A stretch of 64,000 nt of DNA from assembly GCA_964429915.1 (NCBI GenBank), contig CAYSDZ010000014.1, positions 1 through 64,000 on the forward strand, written 5' to 3'. The notes below the pieces were generated by a model. That model searched no databases and was not told where the DNA came from. It saw nothing but the letters and a program-made list of their open reading frames with translations. The position numbers and the translations under genes were made by a program. The stretch comes from Alteromonas_F sp964429915 (GTDB lineage Bacteria; Pseudomonadota; Gammaproteobacteria; Enterobacterales; Alteromonadaceae). How positions within the stretch are numbered: position 1 is the stretch's first letter; the number at the start of each line of letters is the position of its first letter. Positions 52,729 through 62,313 of this stretch are shown here, one piece after another.

Positions 52729-53567
52729 ATCGAGTATTGATGTCGATTACTTTGGTGTTGCTTTGTTCGTTAACGTTTGCAGCAAGCCCAAAACTTGAAA
52801 TCGACGGCCCTGTTTTACAAGGTTCGTTGCTGAGAGGACAAGTAGAGCCGGGCAATACCGTATCTGTAAACGGTTCTCCTATCGCTGTATCCTCAACTGG
52901 ACAATTTGTGTTTGGTTTTTCTAGAGATGATACATCGTCAATTGAACTGCTTGTTTCCTCACAAAACTACACCGACACGACCATTTTGACTCCACAAAAG
53001 AGAGACTATCGCATTCAACGTATTGATGGTTTGGAGCAAAGTAAAGTAACACCACCGCACGAAGTGCTAGCTCGTATTCGAAACGATGCGGTATTAGTGC
53101 GTAAAGCGCGCTCGCAAGTTAACGAATCTTTGACAGGCTACCAACAACAATTTATCTGGCCAGCCGAAGGCCCAATAAGTGGGATTTATGGAAGTCAAAG
53201 AGTATTGAATGGCAAGCCAAGCCGGCCTCACTATGGTGTAGATGTGGCTGCTCCCACTGGCACTGAGGTTGTCGCTCCTGCTAAAGGGCAAATAACGCTC
53301 GCTCACCCCGATTTATATTACTCGGGTGGCACTATTATTATTGATCATGGTATGGGCGTATTTTCGACTTTTCTTCATCTTAACCAATTGACGGTGAAAG
53401 AGGGGCAAAATGTGGAACAAGGCCAAAACATAGGCACGGTTGGTGCTACGGGCAGGGCCACAGGGCCGCATTTAGACTGGCGAATCAACTGGTTAACAAT
53501 GAGACTGGATCCTGCTCTACTGGTCACACCTCGGAAAGGCTTAGATTACACGTACTCTGCTCGTTAG
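52725..53567 (+). CDS. M23 family (LytM-type) peptidase
   Basis: 280 residues with a signal peptide (about 1-19, ending LTFAA). An Ig-like N-terminal part leads to a LytM domain. Zinc ligands are in RPHYGVDVAAP and GPHLDWRINW. The HxH motif is HLD here, which is also common in this subfamily. It would cut or regulate cutting of peptidoglycan cross-links in the periplasm. The GTG start has a strong GGAGG site six bases upstream and overlaps the preceding stop (GTGA). Confidence 0.9.
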   Translation: MNRVLMSITLVLLCSLTFAASPKLEIDGPVLQGSLLRGQVEPGNTVSVNGSPIAVSSTGQFVFGFSRDDTSSIELLVSSQNYTDTTILTPQKRDYRIQRIDGLEQSKVTPPHEVLARIRNDAVLVRKARSQVNESLTGYQQQFIWPAEGPISGIYGSQRVLNGKPSRPHYGVDVAAPTGTEVVAPAKGQITLAHPDLYYSGGTIIIDHGMGVFSTFLHLNQLTVKEGQNVEQGQNIGTVGATGRATGPHLDWRINWLTMRLDPALLVTPRKGLDYTYSAR

Positions 53568-53731
53568 TTCAAAGGTATATTTCTTAAAACAGAGGTGTGC
53601 TCAACAATATGCACCATTTTGGTTCTTCGTATTAATCTTTCCATAAGAAGCTGAGCGATTTCATATTTTATAATTAAGTGTGTTCTAAACCGAAATCACG
53701 ACGCTCTTATGATGTGAACCGGAGAACTCTT

Positions 53732-56700
53732 ATGAAATTTACCCGCATAATACGATTATTCCTTCAAGCACTCACGGTGCTCTGCATTTTTTTGACAACT
53801 AGCGCGAACGCAGTGCATCAACTAGCATCTGATAATAAAGTGATGAGCACGGATCAACGTGTGCTTACCTTAATGATGCAAAGTAATTCAGAAGTCCCAG
53901 TCCTTGTAAAACTTCGCCAAAATACCAGTACAGAGCGTGTTAGCGTGCTGAAAGACGATAAAAATCTCATTCAGTATGCCAAACAGCAGTTACTCAAAAG
54001 TCCCAGTCTTAGCCGTGCTAAAGCAATTAAAACATTTAAAACTATTCCATTTATGGCTTTGCATGTCGACTCGAAAATGCTGTTGGAGCTTCAACAAAGT
54101 GATTGGGTTGAATCAATCCAGCTCGACAAAGCGAATACACCTAGTCTCAGCGAATCAACTGAGTTTATCCAAGCGTCAGCGGTGTGGGAGCAGGGTTTTT
54201 CGGGTGAAGGACAAGCTGTGGCCATATTAGATACAGGCGTTGATAATCAACATGGCTTTTTCAGCAATAAAGTCGTATCAGAAGCCTGTTACTCGACCAA
54301 CGTGCCTCATTTGGAGGGCGAATCTTTATGTGCAAACGCTGCTAATAGCGATACTGGAGTCGATGCGGGTAGGCAGTGTTCTGGTGTGAGAGGGTGTGAT
54401 CATGGCACGCATGTGGCAGGCATAGCGGCTGGCTTTGGTGTTGATTTCTCGGGGGTTGCACGAGGGGCTGATATTATTGCTATCCAAGTATTTACCAAGT
54501 TTGACAGTAGTACCTATTGTGGAGCAAGAAGGCCCTGCGTTCGGGCGTTTGACTCTGACATTATCGAAGGCTTAGAGCGAGTTTACGAGTTAAGAGATAG
54601 CTACAATGTGGCTTCGGTGAACCTTAGTTTAGGAGGCGGTTCATTTAGTTCAGCAGCAGAATGTGATTCGGCTAACCCTGCGTATGTATCAATCGTTGAA
54701 AAACTCAACGAAGTGGGAATTGCCGTAGTGGCTGCGTCTGGAAATGGAAGTAAGAAAAACGCAATGAACTCTCCTGCCTGTTTGAGTGGGGTGCTCAGCG
54801 TTGGCGCTGTAAATAACAGCAACCAAGTGCAATCATTTACTAATGCTGCTAATTTTTTAGACCTTTTAGCTCCCGGATCGGGTATTTTATCGGCGACACC
54901 CAATGAAAATTTTGGCCGAAAAAATGGAACGTCAATGGCGACGCCTCACGTTGCAGGTGCACTTGCAGTGTTAAAATCGGCTGCGCCCAACGCCTCAACA
55001 CAAGACATTATTCAATCTCTCAAAGACTCAGGCATTCCAACGTCAGCAAAAGGCCATATCGTTCCCTCAATTAATGTGCGTTCTTCATACGAACAATTAA
55101 CGGGAACAAGACTTGAACAGGGTGATACGTTTATCAAGATAAGTGTCGATAATAGCGAAGAAGTCTATTTTAACGGCGAGTTATTAGGTGGAAATAGTCA
55201 ATGGAATATAGCCAGTGAGTTCGGAGTAAACCTGCAACCCGGTCGTAATGTGTTTGCGATTAAAGCGAAAGACGTTGACGGTATTGCCGCACTCATTGCG
55301 GAACTTGATATTCAAGGCTTGATTGAAGTGAGTGGAGCACATTGGCGCGTATCAACAGTCGAAGAGAGTGGCTGGGAAAATCCGATGTTTGATGATAGTG
55401 CTTGGGATTTTGCCACTACTTATGGTTCGTACGGTGTTGCTCCTTGGCAAACCCGAGTCATAGGCTTAAATCAGGCCACTGATGCTCAATGGATTTGGTC
55501 TTCAGACAACGAAAATGACAATGTGGTTTATTTTCGTTTTGTAATCGACAATGGCACTGCGCCTGAACAACCCATTATCACGACGACAACCTTTGATATT
55601 GGACAGGTGGGTGTGTTTTACAGCCAAATGTTAAATGGTACGGAAGGTGCTGAGCCTTACTTGTGGAATGTGGTTGAAGGACAATTGCCAGGAGGGTTAT
55701 TTTTGTCGAAAACAGGCGAAATCTCAGGTATTCCTCTTAGCGCAGGAACCAGCGAGTTTACTATTCAGCTTTTTGATAGCAATAGTGTGGCGGTTAGAGC
55801 TGCTGTTAGTATCACTATTGAAGATTTGCCCGAGGTCAATGTAAATGCAGAGATTTTAATTACCGTAGATAACAGTGAAGATGTGTATTTTAATGGAGAA
55901 CGGTTGGGTTCGAGTCATGAATGGACAAGAGGCAGCTTGTACTTTGTCGACTTAAAGCCGGGAACGAATGTATTAGCAATAAAAGCAAAGGACGAAGACG
56001 GGATTGCCGCTTTGTTGGCAGAAATCAATATTGGGGGGCTGACTGAAGTTAGCGGTACACATTGGCGAGTTTCTACTCAAGAGCATAGCGATTGGCTAGA
56101 TCCTAACTATGACGATAGTGAATGGGCGTTTGCAAGCAGCTATGGCGAGTACGGTGTGGCCCCATGGGGAACGCTTGTCAGAGGTTTTTCTTCATCGAGC
56201 AAGGCTCAATGGATCTGGTCGGCTGATAACGAAGCAGACAATACGGTTTATTTTCGCCTAGTGATTGAAAACGGAGCGCCTACGGCTCGTCCAACGATCA
56301 CTTCGAATGCCCTTCCCACAGGTGTTGTAGGACAGCCTTATTCTGCTGCATTGTTAGCTGAAAATGGCACTGCACCTTACTTTTGGGAAATCGTTTCAGG
56401 TTCTTTACCCGAAGGTTTACGTTTATCGAACCAAGGGCTGATTACCGGCACTACTGCGGAAATCGGCCAACGTGGCGTCACTGTTCAAGTAACTGATGAT
56501 GATGGTTTGCAAGATTCAATCGCATTGACCGTCATTGTTGAAGACGAGCAAAAGGAGTCAGCGAGCGCTGAAATCGTACTCAGTGTCGACAACAGTGAGG
56601 AGGTCTATTTCAATGGTGAATATCTCGGTGAGAGCAGCGAATGGAATGATAGCAGTCGATACACCATAAGTTTACAGCCCGGCATTAACGTGTTTGCAGT

Positions 56701-56995
56701 GAAAGCAAAGGATGTTGATGGTGTGGCGGCCTTGATTGCCGAGTTGAATATTCAAGGACGAGTGGAAGTAAGCGATACACACTGGCGTGTGTCTACAACC
56801 GATCACCAAGGTTGGGCAGAAACCGATTTTGACGATACCGATTGGGATTTCGCAACGAATTACGGACGTTACGGTGTAAATCCATGGAAAAAACGGGTAA
56901 GAGGCTTGTCGTCAACCAGCTCAGCTAATTGGATTTGGAGTGCAAACAACAAAGACGATGACTTAGTTTATTTTAGATGGGTTATCGAGTGGTAA
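53732..56995 (+). CDS. Secreted subtilisin-like S8 protease with three tandem C-terminal repeats
   Basis: 1087 residues. Signal peptide (about 1-30, ending SANA), an I9-like propeptide and an S8 catalytic domain (about 150-450): Asp in AILDTGVD (near 167), His in CDHGTHVAGIAAG (near 224), Ser in GTSMATPHVAG (near 401). Extra cysteines suggest disulfides. The C-terminal 640 residues hold three copies of a carbohydrate-binding-like domain (SVDNSEEVYFNGE ... HWRVST ... WIWS.DNE.DN.VYFR), separated by two putative Ig (He_PIG) domains (PYLWNVVEGQLPGGL; PYFWEIVSGSLPEGL). Copies start exactly 720 bp apart. ATG 53732 with CGGAG upstream gives a proper signal peptide; an earlier TTG at 53678 does not. 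Confidence 0.92.
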   Translation: MKFTRIIRLFLQALTVLCIFLTTSANAVHQLASDNKVMSTDQRVLTLMMQSNSEVPVLVKLRQNTSTERVSVLKDDKNLIQYAKQQLLKSPSLSRAKAIKTFKTIPFMALHVDSKMLLELQQSDWVESIQLDKANTPSLSESTEFIQASAVWEQGFSGEGQAVAILDTGVDNQHGFFSNKVVSEACYSTNVPHLEGESLCANAANSDTGVDAGRQCSGVRGCDHGTHVAGIAAGFGVDFSGVARGADIIAIQVFTKFDSSTYCGARRPCVRAFDSDIIEGLERVYELRDSYNVASVNLSLGGGSFSSAAECDSANPAYVSIVEKLNEVGIAVVAASGNGSKKNAMNSPACLSGVLSVGAVNNSNQVQSFTNAANFLDLLAPGSGILSATPNENFGRKNGTSMATPHVAGALAVLKSAAPNASTQDIIQSLKDSGIPTSAKGHIVPSINVRSSYEQLTGTRLEQGDTFIKISVDNSEEVYFNGELLGGNSQWNIASEFGVNLQPGRNVFAIKAKDVDGIAALIAELDIQGLIEVSGAHWRVSTVEESGWENPMFDDSAWDFATTYGSYGVAPWQTRVIGLNQATDAQWIWSSDNENDNVVYFRFVIDNGTAPEQPIITTTTFDIGQVGVFYSQMLNGTEGAEPYLWNVVEGQLPGGLFLSKTGEISGIPLSAGTSEFTIQLFDSNSVAVRAAVSITIEDLPEVNVNAEILITVDNSEDVYFNGERLGSSHEWTRGSLYFVDLKPGTNVLAIKAKDEDGIAALLAEINIGGLTEVSGTHWRVSTQEHSDWLDPNYDDSEWAFASSYGEYGVAPWGTLVRGFSSSSKAQWIWSADNEADNTVYFRLVIENGAPTARPTITSNALPTGVVGQPYSAALLAENGTAPYFWEIVSGSLPEGLRLSNQGLITGTTAEIGQRGVTVQVTDDDGLQDSIALTVIVEDEQKESASAEIVLSVDNSEEVYFNGEYLGESSEWNDSSRYTISLQPGINVFAVKAKDVDGVAALIAELNIQGRVEVSDTHWRVSTTDHQGWAETDFDDTDWDFATNYGRYGVNPWKKRVRGLSSTSSANWIWSANNKDDDLVYFRWVIEW

Positions 56996-57000
56996 ATAAT

Positions 57001-58770
57001 CTAACCATAAAGCCATCGGTGGTATGCAGCTTTGTCTTCAATCGTTAAGTAAGCGACTTTTTTCTGGGCGGCTTGAACACAAAACGGTAGAGACAACAAG
57101 CGTCCTTGTCTGGCTACGGCTAAACAAATTGGGTTTTCAGTAGAGGCTGATTCTATCAATCGCAGTAATAACGGCTCTGTCACAAGCCAGTCGTTGGCTG
57201 CAATAATAGTATCACCAATCATTAGACCACTGTTTTCTGCTGCACTGTGGGCTTGAATTTGAGTAATGTTTAATCCTTTTGGTGTTTGCGACCATGTTGC
57301 GCCAACATCTCGAGAAAGGTTGGCCGTGCTATTTGTGCCTCCTTTGTCTGATGACTGTTCTCTAGCTCTAAAATGTAAAGATACTCCCATTAACGGCAGG
57401 AGCTCCTCTAATGCTGGGTCTTCAGTACCATAAACAACACGCTCTAGGTAATCATCTACATTCACACCCAGTGCTCTACAGGTTTCTGATATAACCTCGT
57501 CCGTGGTACCCGTTTCGTGTTTACCGAAGTGCTGCCATAAATAGTCCATCACGTGGTCTAGTGTGACCTTATGTTGTGTTTCTTGGCGTAATAATAAATC
57601 CAAACCCAGTGCGATAATTCCGCCTTTTGTGTAATAGCTCACGATGTGATTGTTTGAATTGGCGTCTTGCTTGTAAAACCGTGTCCACGCATCGAAACTA
57701 GATTCAGCTACGCTTTGTTTTTCTTTTCCCGGCGTGTGCAACAAGCGAGTGATATTTTTCCCTAACACTTTTAAATAATGCTCGGCTGACATTTTATGGG
57801 TTCTTGCAAGGGCGACATCATCGTAAAAGCTGGTAATGCCTTCATATATCCATAGCTGCTCGGTATACACTTCGCTAGACAAGTTCGGTTTTAGCAAGGC
57901 TTTTGGACGCAAACGCTTAACATGCCACGTATGAAAAAATTCGTGACTACATAAACTTAGGTAATCAATATAAGTATCGGAAGGGGGTGTTTTATCGTTA
58001 TTACTCTCACCGATTAACGGTAAGTCGAAGCGGGGATACATTAAAACTGTCGATTTTCTATGCTCTAAGCCGCCGTATCCGGTATCAGCAAGTAAAGTAA
58101 TAAATAAATAAGCGTCAATAGGATAGGGAGCGTCGAAAAGATCGAGATGATGTTGGCAAATTGGAATTAAATCTTGGGTTATCCGTTGCGTATCTATAGG
58201 TGGTTTACCTGAAAGTAAAAATCGAAATGTAATACCCGAGACGTTAAACTCTTGCACCGTTGCTGTTCCCCAGAAAAACGGGTTATCTATCAGTTCCTCG
58301 TAAGTCTGACTGATAAATGTTTCGGGGCTTTCGCCTTGCTCCATCGCTGTGTAAGGGTGCCAAGACGACGGTGCACTCTTTGTGTTTATTTGCACTTGTC
58401 TACAAAGGTGGGTTGCTTCGTCAATATCAATAAAAGCGCTAGTGCCATTAAAAAAAACATATTCGTCATTAATAAATGCGCCTCTTACAGAATAATCGTT
58501 GGCAACAATGGTATAGCTAATCACACAGGCTTGATTATGGGTGTGAATTTGCCAACGTTGTTTATCTACTTTATTCCATAGCAGTGGTTTTCCCGATGCG
58601 TCGACAGCTTTAAATTCACCAAGATGTTTAGCAAAATCTCTTATCATGTAGCTGCCAGGTATCCACGCAGGTAACTTTACGTTTATTTTTTCTGCTAGTG
58701 CAGGAATAGAAACAGAAACCCTTAGGGTTTGTTGAGAGATTGACAACAAAGATACGGAATAAACAACCAT
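57001..58770 (-). CDS. M61 family metallopeptidase with PDZ domain
   Basis: 589 residues. M61 glycyl aminopeptidase-like enzyme. The zinc site is SHEFFHTWHVKRLRP with the third ligand Glu in LWIYEGITSFYDD; a GYGGLEH motif lies before it, and a C-terminal PDZ domain (about 475-565; GLNITQIQAHSAAENSGLMIGD). No signal peptide is evident at ATG 58770, so it may be cytoplasmic. Convergent with the S8 protease gene, five bases apart. Confidence 0.9.
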   Translation of the reverse strand: MVVYSVSLLSISQQTLRVSVSIPALAEKINVKLPAWIPGSYMIRDFAKHLGEFKAVDASGKPLLWNKVDKQRWQIHTHNQACVISYTIVANDYSVRGAFINDEYVFFNGTSAFIDIDEATHLCRQVQINTKSAPSSWHPYTAMEQGESPETFISQTYEELIDNPFFWGTATVQEFNVSGITFRFLLSGKPPIDTQRITQDLIPICQHHLDLFDAPYPIDAYLFITLLADTGYGGLEHRKSTVLMYPRFDLPLIGESNNDKTPPSDTYIDYLSLCSHEFFHTWHVKRLRPKALLKPNLSSEVYTEQLWIYEGITSFYDDVALARTHKMSAEHYLKVLGKNITRLLHTPGKEKQSVAESSFDAWTRFYKQDANSNNHIVSYYTKGGIIALGLDLLLRQETQHKVTLDHVMDYLWQHFGKHETGTTDEVISETCRALGVNVDDYLERVVYGTEDPALEELLPLMGVSLHFRAREQSSDKGGTNSTANLSRDVGATWSQTPKGLNITQIQAHSAAENSGLMIGDTIIAANDWLVTEPLLLRLIESASTENPICLAVARQGRLLSLPFCVQAAQKKVAYLTIEDKAAYHRWLYG

Positions 58771-58921
58771 GAATTAACCACACAAACGCTTTAATAAAAC
58801 AAGAATAATAGCGCAAAGCGAGTCTTTAATGCGATAAAAAGAAGTCTCGATACGCTGAATCAGCACTGCTTGTTATTGAGAGCGGGTATACTTTCATTGT
58901 GTTATTAGTAGTGGGTGTGTT

Positions 58922-59992
58922 GTGGATCGCTGGAATAAATTATTTGAAAGTAATGAAAGGCTGTTTTGGATCTTACACACAGCTGGATGGATAGGATTTG
59001 CCACCATTTACTATATTGGCTCGTTTATCCACGATGTGCGTCCTATCTTCTTCTTCATTGTATTACTTAACGCTCATGCGGGTTGGTTTTTAACCGCACC
59101 ACTTCGCTACATATTTCAATGGGCTAGAAAGCAGTCTATTGTCAAGATGGTTACTGCGATATTTGTTTCCACTTATTTCGTTGCCATTATTTGGACAGTC
59201 GTTAAAAATGTAACGTTTTGGCAAATTTATAAGCATGGTTTTGAACCTGAAATGTATTTTTTGTATCTAAAGGGTACGATTAATTCGTTCATTATGGTTG
59301 GGTGTTGGAGTGGATTGTATTTCGGTATAAAAAACTTTCAAATGCTGCAAAAAGAAAAGCAAAATGCGCTTAAAGCGAGTACGATGGCGCATCAGGCGCA
59401 TTTGAAAATGCTGCGTTATCAGTTGAATCCCCACTTTTTATTTAATACGCTAAACGCGATATCAACGTTGGTGTTGATGAATGAAAACAAAACTGCCGAG
59501 AAAATGGTGACGCGTCTCAGTGAGTTTTTACGTTTTTCGTTGGATAACGATCCGATCAAAAAAGTTCCTTTAGGTCAGGAAATTAAGGCCTTAAGTCTGT
59601 ATTTAGAAATAGAAAAAGTACGATTCGACGATCGACTCACTGTGAATATTGATATTGCTGAAAGTTGTAATAAGGCGCTGTTACCGAGTTTACTGCTTCA
59701 ACCGATTATTGAAAATAGCATTAAACACGCGATTTCAAAACTACCCAAAGGCGGTGAGATTGAGATTTCTGCGGCGGTATTTGGAAGAGATTTATTGTTA
59801 GAAGTGTCTGATAATGGGCCAGGGGCTGATATTAAAAATGGTCAGCTAGAGCGAGAAAATGGCGTCGGGTTGGCAAACATAAAAGATAGGCTACAATCGC
59901 TTTATCACAAAAATTTTGCGTTTACGATAGAACACAACAAGCCCCAAGGGGTAAGGGTAAGACTTCGCATTCCCTATGAAATTCAGGAATAA
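58922..59992 (+). CDS. LytS/YehU-type sensor histidine kinase
   Basis: 356 residues. Four membrane helices in the first 130 residues, a short coiled coil, then a His_kinase domain with the phospho-accepting His in LRYQLNPHFLFNTLNAIS and a HATPase domain (LQPIIENSIKHAI; VSDNGPGADI; GVGLANIKDRL). The family senses extracellular or membrane signals. The GTG start has only a weak ribosome binding site. The regulator gene follows three bases after the stop, so they form a two-component pair. Confidence 0.92.
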   Translation: MDRWNKLFESNERLFWILHTAGWIGFATIYYIGSFIHDVRPIFFFIVLLNAHAGWFLTAPLRYIFQWARKQSIVKMVTAIFVSTYFVAIIWTVVKNVTFWQIYKHGFEPEMYFLYLKGTINSFIMVGCWSGLYFGIKNFQMLQKEKQNALKASTMAHQAHLKMLRYQLNPHFLFNTLNAISTLVLMNENKTAEKMVTRLSEFLRFSLDNDPIKKVPLGQEIKALSLYLEIEKVRFDDRLTVNIDIAESCNKALLPSLLLQPIIENSIKHAISKLPKGGEIEISAAVFGRDLLLEVSDNGPGADIKNGQLERENGVGLANIKDRLQSLYHKNFAFTIEHNKPQGVRVRLRIPYEIQE

Positions 59993-59995
59993 GCT

Positions 59996-60826
59996 ATGGC
60001 TCAAAGCAACAGAATAACGATCATTATAGTGGACGATGAACCGCTAGCCCGAAAAGGCTTGAAGTATCGTTTAGAGGACCATAAAGATATCGATATTATT
60101 GGTGAGTGCAGTACGGGTTTGGAAGCGGTTGAGTCTATAACTCGTTTGCGTCCAGACGTGGTATTTTTAGATATTCAAATGCCAGAACTCACTGGCTTTG
60201 AAGTCGTGGCGAAGTTAAAACGCGTCATGACAACTTTGCCTATTATTTTGTTTGTAACCGCATATGACGAATACGCGCTAAAAGCCTTTGATGTTCATGC
60301 TCTAGACTATCTTTTAAAGCCCGCTGACGATCAACGCATTGCTACAGCCTTGGAGCGCGTTAGAACAGCGCTAAACAAAAATTTACAAGCCGAACATGCT
60401 AGCAAACTCGTAAAGGCAGTAGCGGATTTGACGGGTCAAAAATCCAGTGATGTAAAGCAACGATTGGAAAATAATGAATCTGTATTAAACAAAGATTATC
60501 CTGATGTAATTGCGATAAAAGATGGTTCTGAAGTCACACGCGTCCTTGTTGCCGACATATTGTGGGTTGATGCTGCCGGTGACTATATGTGCGTACATGC
60601 TAAAGGGGGCATGCACATTATGCGAAAAACGATGAAAGAACTCGAACATGAACTCAATCCTCGATTTTTTATTCGTGTGCATCGCTCAGCTATCGTAAAT
60701 ATTCAGTTTGTGAAAAAAATGGTGAGTCATGTAAGCGGTGAGTATCATTTGATCCTGCACAATGATACCGAACTTAAAGTCTCTCGATCGCATAGAGATA
60801 AAGTTAAACAGGCAATGAATATTTAG
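59996..60826 (+). CDS. LytTR family response regulator
   Basis: 276 residues. A receiver (about 1-125; IIVDDEPLARKGL, phospho-acceptor in VVFLDIQMPELTGF, LKPAD) and a C-terminal LytTR DNA-binding domain (about 165-275; VADILWVDAAGDYMCVHA, RVHRSAIVNIQFV, LKVSRSHRDKVK). It presumably acts with the adjacent histidine kinase. Targets are not visible; no obvious LytTR direct repeat was found around it. Convergent with pfkA. Confidence 0.93.
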   Translation: MAQSNRITIIIVDDEPLARKGLKYRLEDHKDIDIIGECSTGLEAVESITRLRPDVVFLDIQMPELTGFEVVAKLKRVMTTLPIILFVTAYDEYALKAFDVHALDYLLKPADDQRIATALERVRTALNKNLQAEHASKLVKAVADLTGQKSSDVKQRLENNESVLNKDYPDVIAIKDGSEVTRVLVADILWVDAAGDYMCVHAKGGMHIMRKTMKELEHELNPRFFIRVHRSAIVNIQFVKKMVSHVSGEYHLILHNDTELKVSRSHRDKVKQAMNI

Positions 60827-60836
60827 TTAAAGCTGT

Positions 60837-61841
60837 TTAGCTTGGTCGGGCAAATCGATCATTCAATAAGTTATTTAATATATTGATGTCGTCAACGGCT
60901 ATTTGCTTTTGGTTTTTCCATGCATAAGACAAAGGGTGTTGACACAGCACGCCTTTTTGCTCACCAAGCATTATGTTTGTTTCGCCATGAATTAAACGCT
61001 CTACGGCATAAACGCCCAATTTTGTCGCTAACATTCTGTCTTCAGGGGTAGGAGAGCCACCTCGTTGAACGTGCCCTAAGGTTACCTGTTTGACTTCTAA
61101 AGAGAGCGAATCAGCAAGCCGTGTTGATAAATCGTCTAAACCATCCGGCCATACATTTTCTGCCACGACGATAATAAAACTATCATGGCCTACCGTTTCA
61201 CTTCGCGTTCTTACTTGATGCACGATATCACGAATACAACTTGCCTCGTTTTGAAAAAGCTCAGGAAGAACAGCGTAATTAGACGCAGAAGCGACTGCCG
61301 CATTAAGGGCTAAAAACCCTGCGTGACGCCCCATAACTTCAACAACAAAAACCCGCTCAAATGCATCAGCCGTATCGCGAACTTTGTCAATAGAATCAAC
61401 GGCAGTTTGTACTGCCGTATAAAATCCGATACTGGCATCAGTTCCGGCAATGTCGTTATCAATTGTACCGGGAATACCGACAATGTTTCCTTGCCAATAC
61501 TGGCTCAAATGTTCAGCGCCTCGAAATGATCCGTCACCACCAATAACAACTAATCCCTCTATTTCTTCTTCATTCAAATGTTTTGCTGCTGTTTTTGCAC
61601 TATCTTCGGTTTTAAATTCAAGGCATCGACCGCTGTGTAGATACGTACCGCCTCTTTGAATTAAGTTGTGTACTCTTCGAGCGCATAAGGATACCCAATT
61701 GTTTTCCAATAGCCCGTTATAACCATATTTGTAACCAATAACGGTAATGTTAGCGCGCTCGCACGCTAGCACCACCGCCCGCACTGCGGCATTCATACCG
61801 GGCGCATCGCCACCTGAGGTTAGAACAGCAATTTTTCTCAC
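60837..61841 (-). CDS. pfkA: 6-phosphofructokinase
   Basis: 334 residues (E. coli PfkA 320). It phosphorylates fructose 6-phosphate. Motifs: LTSGGDAPGMNAAVRAVV at the start, VVIGGDGSFRGA (Gly after GGD supports ATP rather than pyrophosphate as donor), GIPGTIDNDIAGTD, VEVMGRHAGFLAL and LGHVQRGGSPTPEDR. GTG start, weak ribosome binding site. It is followed upstream on the same strand by the DoxX gene, only 23 bases away, so it may share the MNIO transcript. Confidence 0.95.
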   Translation of the reverse strand: MRKIAVLTSGGDAPGMNAAVRAVVLACERANITVIGYKYGYNGLLENNWVSLCARRVHNLIQRGGTYLHSGRCLEFKTEDSAKTAAKHLNEEEIEGLVVIGGDGSFRGAEHLSQYWQGNIVGIPGTIDNDIAGTDASIGFYTAVQTAVDSIDKVRDTADAFERVFVVEVMGRHAGFLALNAAVASASNYAVLPELFQNEASCIRDIVHQVRTRSETVGHDSFIIVVAENVWPDGLDDLSTRLADSLSLEVKQVTLGHVQRGGSPTPEDRMLATKLGVYAVERLIHGETNIMLGEQKGVLCQHPLSYAWKNQKQIAVDDINILNNLLNDRFARPS

Positions 61842-61864
61842 TTAGCGTAACCTTAGTTTTTGAG

Positions 61865-62299
61865 TTATTTAATTTTTAACAGTTTATCAGCACTTAAAAA
61901 GCCGCCACCCCAAATAAATACCAGTAAACTAGCACCGCCCCAAATATAGTGTAGGTTTAAAGCTGCTGCTGGCATGTCTGCTAAGCTTATCACTGCAATC
62001 CAGTTAATAACAAACAACCCTGCGGCACTAAACCGGCTTAACAAACCCAGTGCTAATAAAACAGGAAGTGCAAGCTCGCCTATTGTCGCCATATACGCTG
62101 ACAAAGCTGGGCTTAAAATAGGTACTTCATATTCATATTCAAATAGTAGTAAAGTGCTTTCCCAATCGTTAAGTTTAGTCAATCCAGACTTGAAAAATAC
62201 CCAAGCTACATACACTCTGGCGATGAGTAGGGAAGGTGATTGTAAGTAGTCAACATAGCCTGCAATGGTATTATGGAACTGTTTAAGTGAATGTAGCAT
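61865..62299 (-). CDS. DoxX family membrane protein
   Basis: 144 residues, four membrane helices. A DoxX pattern: LLIARVYVAWVFFKSGLTKL near the start, then VPILSPALSAYMATIGELALPVLLALGLLSR split over a longer segment. AGGAAG precedes the ATG. It is the third gene of the MNIO cluster. DoxX proteins commonly accompany DUF692/DUF2063 pairs in bufferin operons, with suggested roles in redox or membrane association. Confidence 0.88.
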   Translation of the reverse strand: MLHSLKQFHNTIAGYVDYLQSPSLLIARVYVAWVFFKSGLTKLNDWESTLLLFEYEYEVPILSPALSAYMATIGELALPVLLALGLLSRFSAAGLFVINWIAVISLADMPAAALNLHYIWGGASLLVFIWGGGFLSADKLLKIK

Positions 62300-62313
62300 T
62301 CTTTCTTCCTGTT

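Noticed and set aside
53732..56995. Repeats in the protease gene read as a mobile or CRISPR-like array
   Set aside because: The 720-bp units are in frame, coding and diverged; they are protein domain repeats.
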